Shown here one piece after another: positions 1-11,060 of a stretch of 64,000 nt of DNA. Each line of letters opens with the position of its first letter. Within the stretch, counting starts at the first letter, position 1. Both the position numbers and the translations under genes were made by a program. Source of the stretch: Angiostrongylus vasorum (lineage: Eukaryota > Nematoda > Chromadorea > Rhabditida > Metastrongylidae); assembly GCA_018806985.1 (NCBI GenBank), contig JADANN010000468.1:1860001-1924000 (forward strand), in the 5' to 3' direction. The notes under the pieces were generated by a model that saw only the letters and a program-made list of their open reading frames with translations, searched no databases and was not told the DNA's origin.

Positions 1-1245
1 ATTTGATTATGCTTGCAAATCCGCTTAGGAAGCTAAACCACTACCAACCTAGATGTCGGCTCTCCGGAATGAAGTTAGCAGTAAAACAGCCGCTGATGCT
101 GAGGGAAGAATAAAAACACTTTTTTTTTACTGTACTCGGTTATTTGGCAACTTGGATGACCAATGGCTTCAAATAGCCATATCTAACGGTTACGAAACTC
201 TAGCTCCTCAGGATGGGTGTACGAGAAAACCAAAGCCCTCAAACGACAACTCTAGCGATAATAAACTTCCATTTATCTTCCTCTTCACTTCGAACGAAAT
301 AGTGCAGCTACAAAATATTGTTTAGGATAGACCGGTCTAGAGAACTCGGTAACAGTAATTGAAATGGCACCGAGGACTCTAAGACGCCAGTTAGTTCGCA
401 ACCGCCTGCATGATCGTTGATCCATAATGCAAAATTGCATAATTTTTCCCAACGATAGAGACGGTGATTGCATGAGTTCGGGCACAGTTTATCTGATCCC
501 TTGTAAAGCGTGCGGGGACGAATACATTGGCGAAACGGGTAGACCACTCTGCGTCCCTATAAAAAGACGCCTAGTCGGCAAACCTAAACATAAACCAAAT
601 ACTCCAATATGCGCGCATGGGACGCAGCGATATAACGGCGAAGATCTTGAGGTAGAAGTTAACATCCTCGCACAAGAATTGAAAACACCAGCGCGCAAAA
701 CCGCAAAGCTCTAGAAGCCTTCCGGATATACTCCACAAATCCGAAAGTGAACGGCAGGGAAGAATGCCTCATGATCACATGTATCGGACAGTATTTAAGA
801 TTGCTATTTAAATGTGAGAGGCACATTTACGCTTCCATGTGAAGTCTGTGATGTTGGTCTCCACGTGACAGACACAGAAATAGATTGGAAGAGTCATAGA
901 AAGCAATGAGTGCGCGAAAAAAGCTGTTTCGTGTTCAATGTGACTGAAATCCTGGCTTAAAATTTTCTCTTGTGGTTATGGAGGTGTTTGGCTGCGTAAT
1001 TGCGGTCAACTTGACCTTCCCAAGCTCTGAGCCCCCTGAAGGCCCCTACACCTATCCTGAGAAGGCATAGTTTAAAATGAGCTGTCTTTTATGGTAATGA
1101 AAATTTATGCATTAACTTTTATCTGCTGAGGTTGTGAAAGTGTTTGGCCGTGTAGACTGCGTGTCAATTTGACTTTCCAGGCCGAAACCGCCCAAACGTC
1201 ACCTAATGTGGATGAATAAATGATCTAACAACAACATTGTTTATC
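1..1245 (+). mobile_element. Penelope-like element remnant with GIY-YIG endonuclease
   Basis: Decayed Penelope-like retroelement. The best open piece (427-714) reads VYLIPCKACGDEYIGETGR, the Y..I.C..C...YIGET.R signature of the PLE GIY-YIG endonuclease, preceded by the C-x-I linker (NCIIFPNDRDGDC). The region just upstream (about 53-420) matches the linker between reverse transcriptase and endonuclease seen in the other copies of this window, with stops and frameshifts. After 714 the frame continues in pieces (EAFRIYSTNPKVNGREECL) to the family's 3' region with its gaaacc...aaacgtcacc remnant near 1180. The reverse transcriptase is outside the window or lost. Non-functional; identity is confident because the same segments recur at 4.9-5.8, 22.2-22.7, 39.6-40.7 and 52.9-53.8 kb. 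Confidence 0.75.
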
Positions 1246-1299
1246 AAAAAAAACAGTGCACTATCAAGCCAGTGTTCTCATTCACGCTGAACAATGTGG

Positions 1300-1410
1300 T
1301 ACTGATTTTCTGACCTCGGAGGTACGGAGGGCTTGGTTAGCTTGGAATGCAGGATCGAACAAACGACGAAAGTGTGTATCACAGAGCAGCTATAATCACT
1401 GCGCAACAGG
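1300..1410 (-). repeat. diverged tRNA-derived SINE fragment
   Basis: Minus-strand head portion of the tRNA-headed SINE described at 22971-23250. The cggaggtacggagggcttgg segment, a B-box remnant (aggatcgaac) and an A-box remnant (cactgcgcaaca) occur in the family order. Strongly diverged and lacking the 3' half. Confidence 0.5.
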
Positions 1411-2412
1411 GATCACTTAAGCTTGCTGAGTGTAAAAATTTCGACACATTGTCTGCATGCTCTCTGTATTGTTATTTCTAAACGCGTTCGCACTGTTAGC
1501 CCCTTCGTTACTTTTTTTCGAAAAGCTTAGGACCTCTCCGGAGCAAAAACAGACTCACCTCTAAAACGGTTTCTCACTATTGAATTGGGTTCAACCATTC
1601 ACCAATGGATTATTGTCAGCTTTCTTAACAATATTTACCTTTTCGCTACGCAGTTGGCACCTGTCACCTGTCACCTGCAACGCCGTTAATAATCGAGCAA
1701 CTTGACTTGCCACCAGTAAAGTTTCTTTTCCTTCCCGTTGCGCTTCAGAGCTGCTCAAAGGACTCTATTAGCCCAGAAAATGCGACCTCCATCACTCTTC
1801 TGGTATGATACCATTCTTTAATGTTTCTAACGAGATAGAAGTCGTCTTAACTTACCGCACCCTACCGTAGCGTGGGTTTCTTCTTAGATCACCTTCCAGG
1901 TAGAGATGTCCACCTCTTTCCAGCTTCTCGCTAGGGAGATGAACTCGGGGTTGTGCATCGTATTTTTAAAAAACCAGGAACACCTCAGCTGCATTGAGGC
2001 AATAGACTATTAAGGGTGGAGGTGGGCGGATGCATAACGGGAATATATGACGTAAATAGTTAATAAGGGAGACTGGAATGTTGGGCATAACATCCGTTAG
2101 GGTCAGGGTTTTGGCATAAAATATGACCAAATTGAGAGAACAGAAAAAAAAATGAACGTCTCTTATAACTCAATAGAAAAGCGTTTTCAACCTATAATCA
2201 TCCAAAACTTCAATCAATGACTATAAAAGAGATTGTTTCGGCAATTTAGGGAGAATCCTTCTTCTACATTTATTTATGAGTGTTTTTATAGCTTTTTGAT
2301 TGACAGTTGGTGAGTCAGTGCATCAAATTCGTACAGTAGTCAGTTTGACGTCGAATATGTTTTCCGTCAGCAGACGAAATGTTGACGAATAGCCGTCGTA
2401 TTCCCTAGACTC
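1411..2412. other. no recognisable gene
   Basis: About 1 kb of AT-rich DNA in which I see no long open frame with coding character, no RNA gene and no match to the repeat families defined in this window. Confidence 0.5.
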
Positions 2413-2709
2413 TGAGCAGTTTGGCATAAAATCATTTCTGAGACTCGGAAGGATTCTGGTAAACCCAGACCTTTCTCATTCTGGTGTCGCTCTATTGATT
2501 CGCAAGAGCTATCGGCATGGTTCATAACAAATGACAGAGAATTTCCAGATCTCCTCAAAGATCTTAACAGAAAAGTGATGTTCATCGATATTCCTCGTTA
2601 CTTCAATTTCATCCCAGAGAACGGGAAACACAAAAACATCTTTTACGAAATGGCGCTAGATTTCATTGCTTGGAGAGATGAAAACTCCGTCTATCAGACA
2701 GAAAACTGA
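2413..2709 (+). pseudogene. unplaced coding-like segment (exon or gene fragment)
   Basis: Open frame of about 98 codons without a start, ending at TGA 2707-2709. It reads KPRPFSFWCRSIDSQELSAW, then WFITNDREFPDLLKDLNRK, VMFIDIPRYFNFIPENGKHK and FYEMALDFIAWRDE. The composition (Trp, Phe, Asp/Glu balance, no low complexity) looks like a real last exon. I do not recognise the family, and no upstream exon with convincing splice sites is visible in the 1 kb before it. It may be the 3' exon of a gene whose other exons are far away, or a dead fragment. Confidence 0.35.
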
Positions 2710-2885
2710 ATAGAAAAGCATAGTTTTGACGCGAGTTAGACCGCTTCACTTGCTTGTAGTATTGATTTATATAGTTATTCATTTCCTTACTATCGTTAAA
2801 ATTTTGTTAGGGCAATCATTCAGCAACAAAAGAAAACGCTTAGCGCTATTATAGCAGAGTTCTTGGTAAAATCACCTACAGTACT

Positions 2886-3265
2886 TGATACTTGATACTT
2901 GAATGTCCCGTCCTCACTGGTTGTGCGAGCCCCAGCATACTCTCCATTTGTCGGAGATTTGCTGGTTAAGCCATTATGCTTCCCTGGAGTCCCGACGTCA
3001 GCCTGGCCAAAGTCTGCCACAGGTCTTCACCACCACAGGCAGTCGCAGCCCTTGTGGATCAAAGGGAAATTTAGCACCTTGCGACTTTGATACCAGGATA
3101 GTAGTGGATCCTGATATTGGTTTACTTCTAGCTAGGCTTCCTGATGGAAGCGCCGGACTACTCAGCTAGGGAGACCCTGCCAGAGGATGAATCCCCTGCT
3201 GTACATCGCAGTCCGACACCCAAGAACACCTCCCAGCCACGATGCGGCGGTAAACCGTTGGGAGG
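2886..3265 (+). mobile_element. 380-bp discrete retroposon-like element, copy 1
   Basis: First of three related elements in the window (others 38204-38545 plus and 57473-57860 minus). It runs from cttgaatgtcccgtcctcac-like sequence to a conserved end cggtaaaccgttgggag. It is flanked by a 16-bp near-perfect duplication: aatcacctacagtact at 2870-2885 and aatcacatacagtact at 3266-3281. There is no tRNA-like A/B box pair and no shared open frame among copies. The class is unknown; a non-autonomous LINE-mobilised element is an inference. Confidence 0.7.
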
Positions 3266-3281
3266 AATCACATACAGTACT

Positions 3282-3837
3282 CCTCAAAATTGGTGTTCTT
3301 CCATCCTTCTCCGAATGGACGGAAATCAATTAACTGGTAGATGCGTACAGTTAACTGAAATGATGTCATTCAGTTTCGCATTCTCCAAAGTGATTTTAAA
3401 TCCACTGTAGTGACTGTTTTGCTACTCTTCATTGATGCCGATACTACCGAATACCCTAGCTTAAACGTAAGTCTAATAAATATTGATTATCCAATTCTTA
3501 CAAGAGAGGTTCTTTCTCAGTAAACGCTTAAATCTCATCGTCATAGAGACATGCTTTAATATCTAATTATTACTTATTTCTGATATAGTTGATATGCTAA
3601 TTCAGAAGCCTATCCAAGTGCAAAGCCTCCATAAGTCGTGGACATCATAGAAGATATCTAATGAAAATGGCGAAAGGAGTTACGATTTGCGAACATCTTA
3701 AGCGCGAACGGTTGTCTAACGGTCTAAAAAGGAAAAAAAGAATCCAGCAGATTGACAACATACCAGGTAAATAGAAACCGTCACGGAGCCCTCTACGTAT
3801 CCTTTCTGAAGAATGGATACCAGTAAAAGCTAAAAAA
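3282..3837. other. no recognisable gene
   Basis: No supported gene or named repeat. Short open frames here have no coding character that I can defend. Confidence 0.45.
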
Positions 3838-4110
3838 GATACAGCTCTCGGCATTGATCAATGCCTGAGGGATGCGCCACGCATTTGACTTCATTAAGCA
3901 TCGTTTGGAGATGATTGAATGCATATCTAGCTTTTACAATGACTCGCGATGGCCTGCCGATATATCAAGCCAGTGCTACTATCCTCCCAGACAAGTCTGG
4001 CACCAATTTGCCGACTCCGGAGGATGGAAGGCTTGGTGGGCCATGAGCGCAGGGATCGATTCTACGTGTGTGTTGGTGGGTGCCTACGACCAGTACGCCA
4101 CACGCGCCCT
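3838..4110 (-). mobile_element. tRNA-derived SINE
   Basis: Near full-length minus-strand copy. It begins (plus coordinates) with the 3' end agctctcggc..ttgatcaat and ends with the head gccacacgcgccct, which is the A-box side on the minus strand. The B-box region is gggatcgattc near 4050. Confidence 0.85.
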
Positions 4111-4842
4111 TTGGTCACCATGGTATCAAAATATCCATGAATCAAGACCTTAGAGAAGTACCTTGCTTAATGTGAAAGAAGTATTCGTCGAAAAAAATGT
4201 TTCGGAGCGAAAAACACCACGAAAAAAGCACCAAATCTTGCTAAATATCGTTATGCGAAGTAAAAGAGTCAGTCAGGTATGACTTATCCTCAAACTACAA
4301 CAGTGCTGACATACATGATTGTTGAGAAAACTTGTTGAGAAACGCAAACCAAGACAGAGTGGATTTATCCATCAAAAAAATAAGAAGATACTTTGCAGTT
4401 CCATTTATTGGTTATGATTCCTTAACACCTCTAGGAGGATTCTTTTGTCACATTGCAAGCAATTAACTGATCATTCGAAGCGTAGCGTTTCTGGGTTAGC
4501 CGGCGCTAGTTCCTACGGAGAAAACCTAGGATTAGCTATAAAATTCCGTTTTATTTGTCCTCTTTATACTTAGGATAACGATGCAACGTTCGGAACACAC
4601 AAGAAAAAGCAATAAAAATGGAAATCTCAAACCTCCTTCCGCTGCGCTGCACTAATGCAAGAGTACGAGCGCCGTTAATTGGTGTGCCGTGACAAAAAAA
4701 TAAAGTTCTAGTACGGAACGGTTATGATGCGCATTCATTCGAGTCCGTAATCTCACAAACATGGAGTTCAGTGGGAATGTTCTAATATTGCGCTTTCTGG
4801 AAATAACTAAAAATAGTTCTAGTAAACTGATCTTTTTTAGCT

Positions 4843-5760
4843 GATGCGAGGTTGGTATAGGCCATCGTTGTCGTTGTTGTTAGTGTGGTTGGTTGGCTGA
4901 CGTTTCGGCGATTTCGCCTTCCTCAGAGTCTAGACATATTTTTATGTAACAACATCTTGTATTGGGTGGAATACTTATAGTATTAATGGAGATCAAACCT
5001 TTCAAATAAACGTCATATTGATCAAGAAGGCCACTCACCGGTGCTGTTTCGAGTGGGACTGGGCCACGCGTTGTTCACGTAGGGTCGCAAGCAAGACCCA
5101 CTAGGGGTCAGAATATCACTTTGAAATTAGGCTCCAGGTCACATGTGATAGTGAGGCATTCGCCTTTGCGGTTCATCTTTGGATTTTCGAAATTTATCCA
5201 AAACGCTTCAAGAGTTTTGCGCGCTAATGTTTTTGATTCCTCCGTTAGGATCCGCACAGTCACTTCAAAATCATCGCCATTTTTGCCTTTGTGCCCTACG
5301 CGTACCTAGAGCAGCGCTTTGACGAAGTTTAACTTTCCCATCTAGGTGTTCTTTTATGCGGACATAAAGCGGTCTACCCGTTTCCCCCAATATATTCCTT
5401 ACCGCATGCCTGACATGAGATCAAGTATATTGTACCAGACCCCATGCTATGCCCGTTTCTCCCGTCAGGACAGATAATACAGTTTTCTGAACTGCACAAA
5501 CGATCATAGAAGCTGCACTCTAATCGACTACTGCTTAGGGTTTTGGGTGGAACGTCAATAATCGCCACATAATTTTCAGGACCACTTTTTTTAAAGCACC
5601 TCTTAACGGCGCAACTTATTCCATTTGATATGAAGGGTAGCTTAAAAAAGCTCTTAGTTACGTTCGAAACATTATTGTGAGGAACGATTCTACCTTTTTG
5701 TCTGACCCGACTGGCTTCCGCTGTGTAGCCGTTGGAAATGGCTATTTTTCGTACCAAGTT
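4843..5760 (-). mobile_element. Penelope-like element 3' part with GIY-YIG domain
   Basis: Minus-strand PLE copy, 5' truncated. The frame at 5757-5374 runs through the RT-endonuclease linker (SCAVKRCFKKSGPENYVAII) and the Cys motif (CIICPDGRNGHSMGSGTIYL) into the GIY-YIG start (YLISCQACGKEYIGGNG), where it breaks. Downstream are remnants of the C-terminal domain (about 5040-5300) and then the 3' terminal region with a hammerhead-like core at 4893-4934. A gaggttggtatagg motif near 4850 is shared with the palindromic element at 16084. It cannot encode an active protein. Confidence 0.75.
4893..4934 (-). ncRNA. hammerhead-ribozyme-like motif in PLE 3' end
   Basis: On the minus strand the order is CTGAGGA, a hairpin GGCG-AAAT-CGCC, GAAA, then CGTC. 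This matches a hammerhead core (CUGANGA, stem II, GAAA, a minimal stem III with C17). Flanking ACT/AGC bases could close a short stem I. One additional A sits between CTGAGGA and stem II, which is not canonical, so catalysis is uncertain. Hammerhead ribozymes in Penelope-like elements are established knowledge; this assignment is from motif reading only. Confidence 0.5.
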
Positions 5761-6323
5761 TAGTTTAGTTTAGTTTTTTAAAAAACATTTCAGTGGACGA
5801 GTTTCCATTTCCAAACACTTTCTTCTAGAAACCTCAAATAATTTGACGGTTCTCATTTTTAACAAACTTCAGGAAATTTTTTTTACTGTTCTTATTCAGC
5901 ATACAGAGTGAATGTGGCGTGTTACATTTGAAATACCTTGACTATCAGGTCTAAATGGAAAAGTCGTGACTTCTTTCCAGGTGGTTTGTAACATCCATTG
6001 TTATAGAGGAATCGTTCTTCGACCTTATAGAGGTGGGTAGAAGATTCATCGTTCTAGTAAAACTCTAGTGAAACCACTGTGAAGGTGATTCGTCGAGAAA
6101 AGGTTCATCCAACCAGATTCCACATAATGTAATTATAGCCCATAATCAAGCACTTTAACTTCCCTTTCCCAAGGACAAGTAGTTGCTTTGGGAAAAAAGA
6201 CTGGACCAACCTTGAACTAGATACTCAGATTAGAAAAGGAGTCAACACCAATAGTCCTCAAGAATTCTGTTGATCTCGTTACTGGTCAATCAATTGGCGA
6301 ATTCTTTGTAAGCCGATACCAGG
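5761..6323. other. no recognisable gene
   Basis: Starts with a gtttagtttagtttagtt repeat at the truncated edge of the PLE copy. Beyond this I see nothing that can be supported. Confidence 0.4.
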
Positions 6324-6740
6324 TTGTTAAAAACACAATGTTTATTTGAGACGTTAACGTTTCGCCCTCTTTCGACTTCTTCAGAGAATGGTAGGAATCC
6401 TGTCGAAACAAAATTACCTAATGAAGTACTTCTGTCTCTCTTACTAAGAAAAACCATGAGAAACGGCTTCTCTGGAACTTTCGTGGTTTTTTATGGGTCT
6501 TTCCACTTATTAGGAAGGCCAGCTGCGTAGAGTTCACATGGAGTGAAAAATGACCGGTACCAAGTCAAAAAAGTAATCAGCTGAGGTATGGTGCGAGTAA
6601 ACTGCGTAACTACAAGACATTCCTTATTCACTGAAAGGGAATGGACGCAGAAGTTGCTTACCATGAGACTGAAACCCAAGCCATCTGTTCTTTTGTTGAA
6701 GGCAAGAACTAAAACATCCGGCATAGAAAGAATCCCTTAA
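6324..6740 (-). mobile_element. PLE 3' fragment with hammerhead-like core
   Basis: Diverged minus-strand fragment. The aaggccagctgcgtagagtt segment corresponds to agccgcgtagaggaccacat in the PLE at 52902-53841, so this is the domain after the endonuclease. At 6349-6383 the minus strand reads CTGAAGA..GGGC-GAAA-CGTTAACGTC, a hammerhead-like core in which CG-TTAA-CG can form a stem III loop. Confidence 0.5.
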
Positions 6741-6744
6741 AGAG

Positions 6745-6990
6745 GCACCATGGATTCGGCTCCATTTGTCCATTTGTCGCATCGTGATTGAATGCAAATC
6801 TATTCTACAAAATGGCTTTCGGTGGTCTAGCAATATATCAAGTCAGCGCTTTTGTTCTGCAGAGAAGTCTAATAGCGATTTCCCAATTCCGGAACAATGG
6901 AATTCTTGGTTATCCCTCGACGCGAGATCAAACCAAACACCCAGTGTGCATCGTAGAGCAACTCTAACCACTGTGCTATCAGCGCAGTGT
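6745..6990 (-). repeat. diverged tRNA-derived SINE
   Basis: Old minus-strand copy: gtgattgaatgcaaatct, ggctttcggtggtctagca, gcgatttcccaattccgg and the head aaccactgtgctatcagcgc follow the order of the young copies. The B-box side (gcgagatcaaacc) is altered. Confidence 0.55.
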
Positions 6991-8120
6991 TTTTCCGTGA
7001 CCGTTATGAGAATGCCTGATTCAGAAGATTTTGTGCCAACAGTATGACTACTTCCAGGCTCTGAGGGAGACGAAATCGTACCAATGGTTAGTCATTGTTG
7101 TACAATTATTCATCAACAACCTTGCTTCAACTTATCGAGCACTCACAAATAAACTCAGTGATGTTGGCCAACACAAACCGTTTTCAGGATTTCTATGGAA
7201 GGCCATCCACGTGAAAGAATACGAATCAAACAGCAATCATTGTAATGTAGAATTCCGATAAAGTGAGATGTGTTTTTCTGGTTTTTTTTCGTAGAGCTAC
7301 CATCTGATTAATCAGTTGATATGAGTTCTGTTGTACTGAGACATTCGTGCGACGACGCTGATTTCTTAATAACTGCTAGCGATTTAGGAGGACTTTGCAA
7401 TGTGGAGAACACGACAAATCTTTTCTTTCCATATTAAGGTCACCTTCAATTTTACTAGAATATCACCTCACCTCAAATTTTCTTTACCTGAAACTTTGGT
7501 CAAATTTTGCTGTCGGAGTGTCGTTGTCTAATTTTTCAACGCAAGTTCCACAGTGAGGTGACCACCTTCCTGCTTCTTCAATCGCTTGGGTGTCGGAAAT
7601 AACAGTCTCAAAAAGAAAAAGAAATGCAAAAAAAAATTATTCGGCTTTAAAAAAATCGGAATTTTATCCTAGTAAGGTAAGGAAAATAATATATTATTCC
7701 ACGAAAATTCATAACTTTTTTACGGTTTCTCATCGACTTAAGAATCGCAATCACAAGGTTCAAGTATTTTCGGCCCGCGTGCATTGAAATCGATGCAGAG
7801 CGGTTATAGCTAACTAATAAGCTGTGGCCTTCTTGTCGATTGTGAAACTTTAAAAACAATGAACAACGAACCTTAACTGTGAAAAAAATGAGTGCTTTTC
7901 TCAAGTTTGTATTCGCATTTATCCTGATCACGATTTTGGTTCTGCTAACGAAAAGGAAGGTTTCCAAGCGATAATAGACCGTTTAAGCTTTCAGATAAAC
8001 GTAAACCCAAAAAAAAACACAGGTGGATAAACGTCAATAACATTAAATGTCAACGTCGTAAGTTTGTTTTAAGAAATCACATGGCTAAAATTTTCGTGGA
8101 TATCGCACTTGCCTCTAAGA
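6991..8120. other. no recognisable gene
   Basis: No supported gene. The longest frames are lysine- and phenylalanine-rich readings of AT-rich DNA around 7590-7970. Confidence 0.45.
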
Positions 8121-8330
8121 GGCTCGTGTAGCGCTGTGGTCAGCGATGCCATGTAGTACACACGGGACTCGCGCCACAGGGTCATAAAGCCTTCCATCCC
8201 TCTGGGCCCTCTGGGTCGGCAAATTGGTACGAGACTTGTCTGGGAGGATAGCAGCAGTGACTCGATACATCAGTAGACCACCGCGAGTCATTGTATGGGC
8301 CATATATGCATTCAGTCACCTCTGACGGTT
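8121..8330 (+). mobile_element. tRNA-derived SINE, 3' truncated
   Basis: Plus-strand copy starting ggctcgtgtagcgctgtggt (A box) with the conserved body (aaattggtacgagacttgtc, ggaggatagcagcagtgact) to cattcagtcacctctgacgg. The last 50 bp of the family are missing. Confidence 0.8.
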
Positions 8331-8403
8331 CATTTTTAAACAGAGTAAAATCTTATGAATTGTCATTTACAATAAAATGACAAAAAAGACGGACAGATTG
8401 ATA

Positions 8404-8462
8404 ACAAGAGAGAGAGAGAGAGAGGAGGAGGATGGAGGAGAGAGAGAAAGAACGAGAGAGAA
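8404..8462. repeat. GA-rich simple repeat
   Basis: Purine-only run of GA and GGA units directly between two SINE copies. Confidence 0.9.
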
Positions 8463-8515
8463 GAATGAGAATCTTAGCTCCTATCAAACTGTTTTTGAAA
8501 TACTAAAGGATAAAT

Positions 8516-8794
8516 AAAAGGATAAAGCTCTCGGCGTTAACCAATCCTTGAGGGATGCGCCATGCATTCGACTTTACTAAGCATCGTTTGGAGGTGATTG
8601 AATGCATATGTGGCCTTTACAATGACTCGCGGTGGTCTACCGATGTATCGAACCAGTGCTGCTATGCTCCCAGACAAGTCTGTTACCAATTTGCCGACCC
8701 CGGAGGGATGGAAGGTTTGGTGAGCCATGGGCACGAGGATCGATTCCAAGTGTGTGTCGTAGTGGCGCCTCCAACCACTGTGCCACATGAGCCG
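8516..8794 (-). mobile_element. tRNA-derived SINE
   Basis: Near full-length minus copy: aaggataaagctctcggcgt at the 3' end and cactgtgccacatgagccg at the head; B box as gaggatcgattcc. Confidence 0.85.
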
Positions 8795-9267
8795 TTTTTT
8801 ACTTTTTTACTTTGCTTCTCTTAAACATTACACTTTTAAAGTGCCCCTTTACTTTTCATGATAGAGCTATTGCATTTTGTTTTTTTCTTAAGCGCGGACG
8901 TGATTAATACAGAAGTTTTGTTCGGCTAACGTCTCCTTGTGTTCGTTTTCATCAGGGATGGATTGAATCGAGTTGATTCTCCACAGCCGGTGGCCTTAGC
9001 GATATGGATATTTAATGAAGATCGAATTTGGAAACTATCGTGTCGTGCAAGTTATTTTTCCAAAAATCGACACACCCATTAATAATTTTATCTACTAATA
9101 CCAATGCCGAACGTTCAACCCATTTATTTCCATTTATCCTAAGCTTAACATTTTTTTAAACATTCAAAACACGTCGGCTTCCACCTTACCTGTTTTCACC
9201 TCGGAACCATCTAAGTGGCCACACTAAAAAAGGCTATCACTGTGATAGAGTGACTTTCCATCCGCTG

Positions 9268-9485
9268 CCTATTCTCTTTCATGGCAAGGTATAATGTGAA
9301 ACACAACTACAATGTTGCTGAGGTATTTGCAAAACTCTGGATCGCAGGTGTCTCCGGTGGGGATCGAACTCGTTGTTACGTAATCCAGCGGCTATTACAT
9401 TCACCACCACACCATGCGCGTCCTTTATTTAGTCTTTCTCTCAACCTATAGATGCTTTCAGCAATCACTCGTCAACGATTATGGT
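9268..9485 (-). repeat. fold-back repeat family C, copy
   Basis: Contains the family marks gctgaggtatttgcaaaact, tggggatcgaact (tRNA B-box-like on the minus strand), caccaccacaccatgc and gcaatcactcgtcaacg. The family is present at least ten times in the window, often as inverted halves that share an end reading caaccacaatgatgctgaga. Confidence 0.65.
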
Positions 9486-9659
9486 GTGGCAGAAAATTTC
9501 AATTCTGTTCAGTGAAAGTGAAGTAATGTAATTCAAAGAAGTTTTTCTTTGTTTAATAATTATCAAATTAGCTGTAGTCGTTCAATGAACAGGCATCCGA
9601 AGAATTATGGTAGACTCATTAGTGGTATTCATGTAATATTTGCATTACGGTATGTTATA

Positions 9660-9995
9660 TCTAATAGCAGAATTTTAACTTTTTATTTACTGCCTACTAA
9701 TTTTTCACGGAACGGTACTATGTGAAATACAAGCACAATGGTGCTGAGATATTAGCAAAACTCCGGACCTCAAACCATAGTAGACATTTGCAATTATCTC
9801 AGCAGCTTTGTGGCTCTAATAGCGGAATCTAGTTCGTTAAAGGCTAATTAGCATTGAACTCAGTTAAGCTCGAGCTGTGGTGGTGAACACGTTATCGCCA
9901 GGAAAGGGTAATAGCGAGTTCGACCCTCACCGCGGACACCTATGGTCTGGAGTTTTGCAAATGTCCCAGCATCACTGTAGTCATTTTTCACTATC
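9660..9995. repeat. repeat family C, two inverted halves
   Basis: The left half (acaatggtgctgagatatta, gcaaaactccggacc) and right half (gtggtggtgaacacg, gagttcgaccctcacc, gttttgcaaatgtcccagca) face each other. This is the fold-back layout also seen at 44130-45115. Confidence 0.6.
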
Positions 9996-10374
9996 ATTGT
10001 ACTGAAGTTGATACTTCTCTGTTCTTATTTGGATAGCGCAGTAGTTAGAGATACGCTGAAATAAACATGACGTCGTCAGTTCGGTTCCTGGCTCGTTGAA
10101 ATTACTAACTCTCCGAACTTGGTGAGTTGCTACCAAACTTCTTTGGTGAATAGAACGTTGATTTTAAACAAAATGGCCATCGCAACTCATTCCACAGAAA
10201 GCAATGCATTTATCACTCTGCCATGGAGACAAGTGGAGTCGGTGCGGCAAATGCCTGTGAAATTGAGCAACCCCCATCACTTTGCCTCCGAGGCTTTTTA
10301 GTCCTTGAGTTGTAGATTTGCATTTAGACGAGTCGCGCTGAAATTTAACGCATTTCCATCATAAATAAAATATT

Positions 10375-10655
10375 ACCGGGTTCATTGCCGATTTGGGCTC
10401 TCCGGATCAACCCCGTCGAGGGCGATTGCTGATGGCTGCGGTAGATAGAAAACTAGCTGAGAGAAAAGCGAAATGAAGAACACGCATGTTGTGGTGGTGA
10501 ACACATTAACAAACAGAAAGGGTTGTAATGTGTTCGTTCCCCAACACAGATACCAGCGGTCAGTAGTTTTGCAAATATCTCAGCATCATTGTGGTTACAT
10601 CACGCATAATAAGCTGCCCTGAAAAAATTGTAGTAGGCAGAAAATAGAAAAGTTT
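10375..10655 (+). repeat. repeat family C, long copy
   Basis: Plus orientation: gccgatttgggctctccgg, cgattgctgatgg, tggtggtgaacacattaac, tgtgttcgttccccaaca, gcaaatatctcagcatcatt, then gtagtaggcagaaaata. It gives the full order of the family's blocks. Confidence 0.65.
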
Positions 10656-10949
10656 TTTTACTTTTTGGAAAAAGTTGGTTTTTCTCTGACGTTCCGGGAA
10701 ACCCGTCGTGACCTTCCCAAGATCATCTTCAGCTACTAGAAAGGAGTAGAGTAGTTGCAGTGATACCGTTCATCACGAGCACCGCACCGATTCGACGAAT
10801 CTTGCTCCATATTAACTCAAAGCAGCTCCAAATGGCTCCATGCTTCATGTTGTTGAAGAAACTGGCTTGGTACGCTGTAGTCTAAGTGGTGTGAGAAAGA
10901 AATCGAGCACACAATGGGCAACTGGCCGTGGGGAAAAAAGTCCCGATTC

Positions 10950-11060
10950 GTTCTTGAATACTCCGGGCTGTATTCCTGCTTCAGGCTCATCGAGCCTTTC
11001 ATCCCCACGGTCGGGAAATTGGCACCAGAGCTGTTTGAGAAGGACCCACTCTCTTCAGTC
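10950..11060 (+). repeat. very diverged SINE body
   Basis: Segments gagcctttcatccccacggt and ggcaccagagctgtttgaga match the SINE body in order. The head is poorly preserved, so the limits are approximate. Confidence 0.4.
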
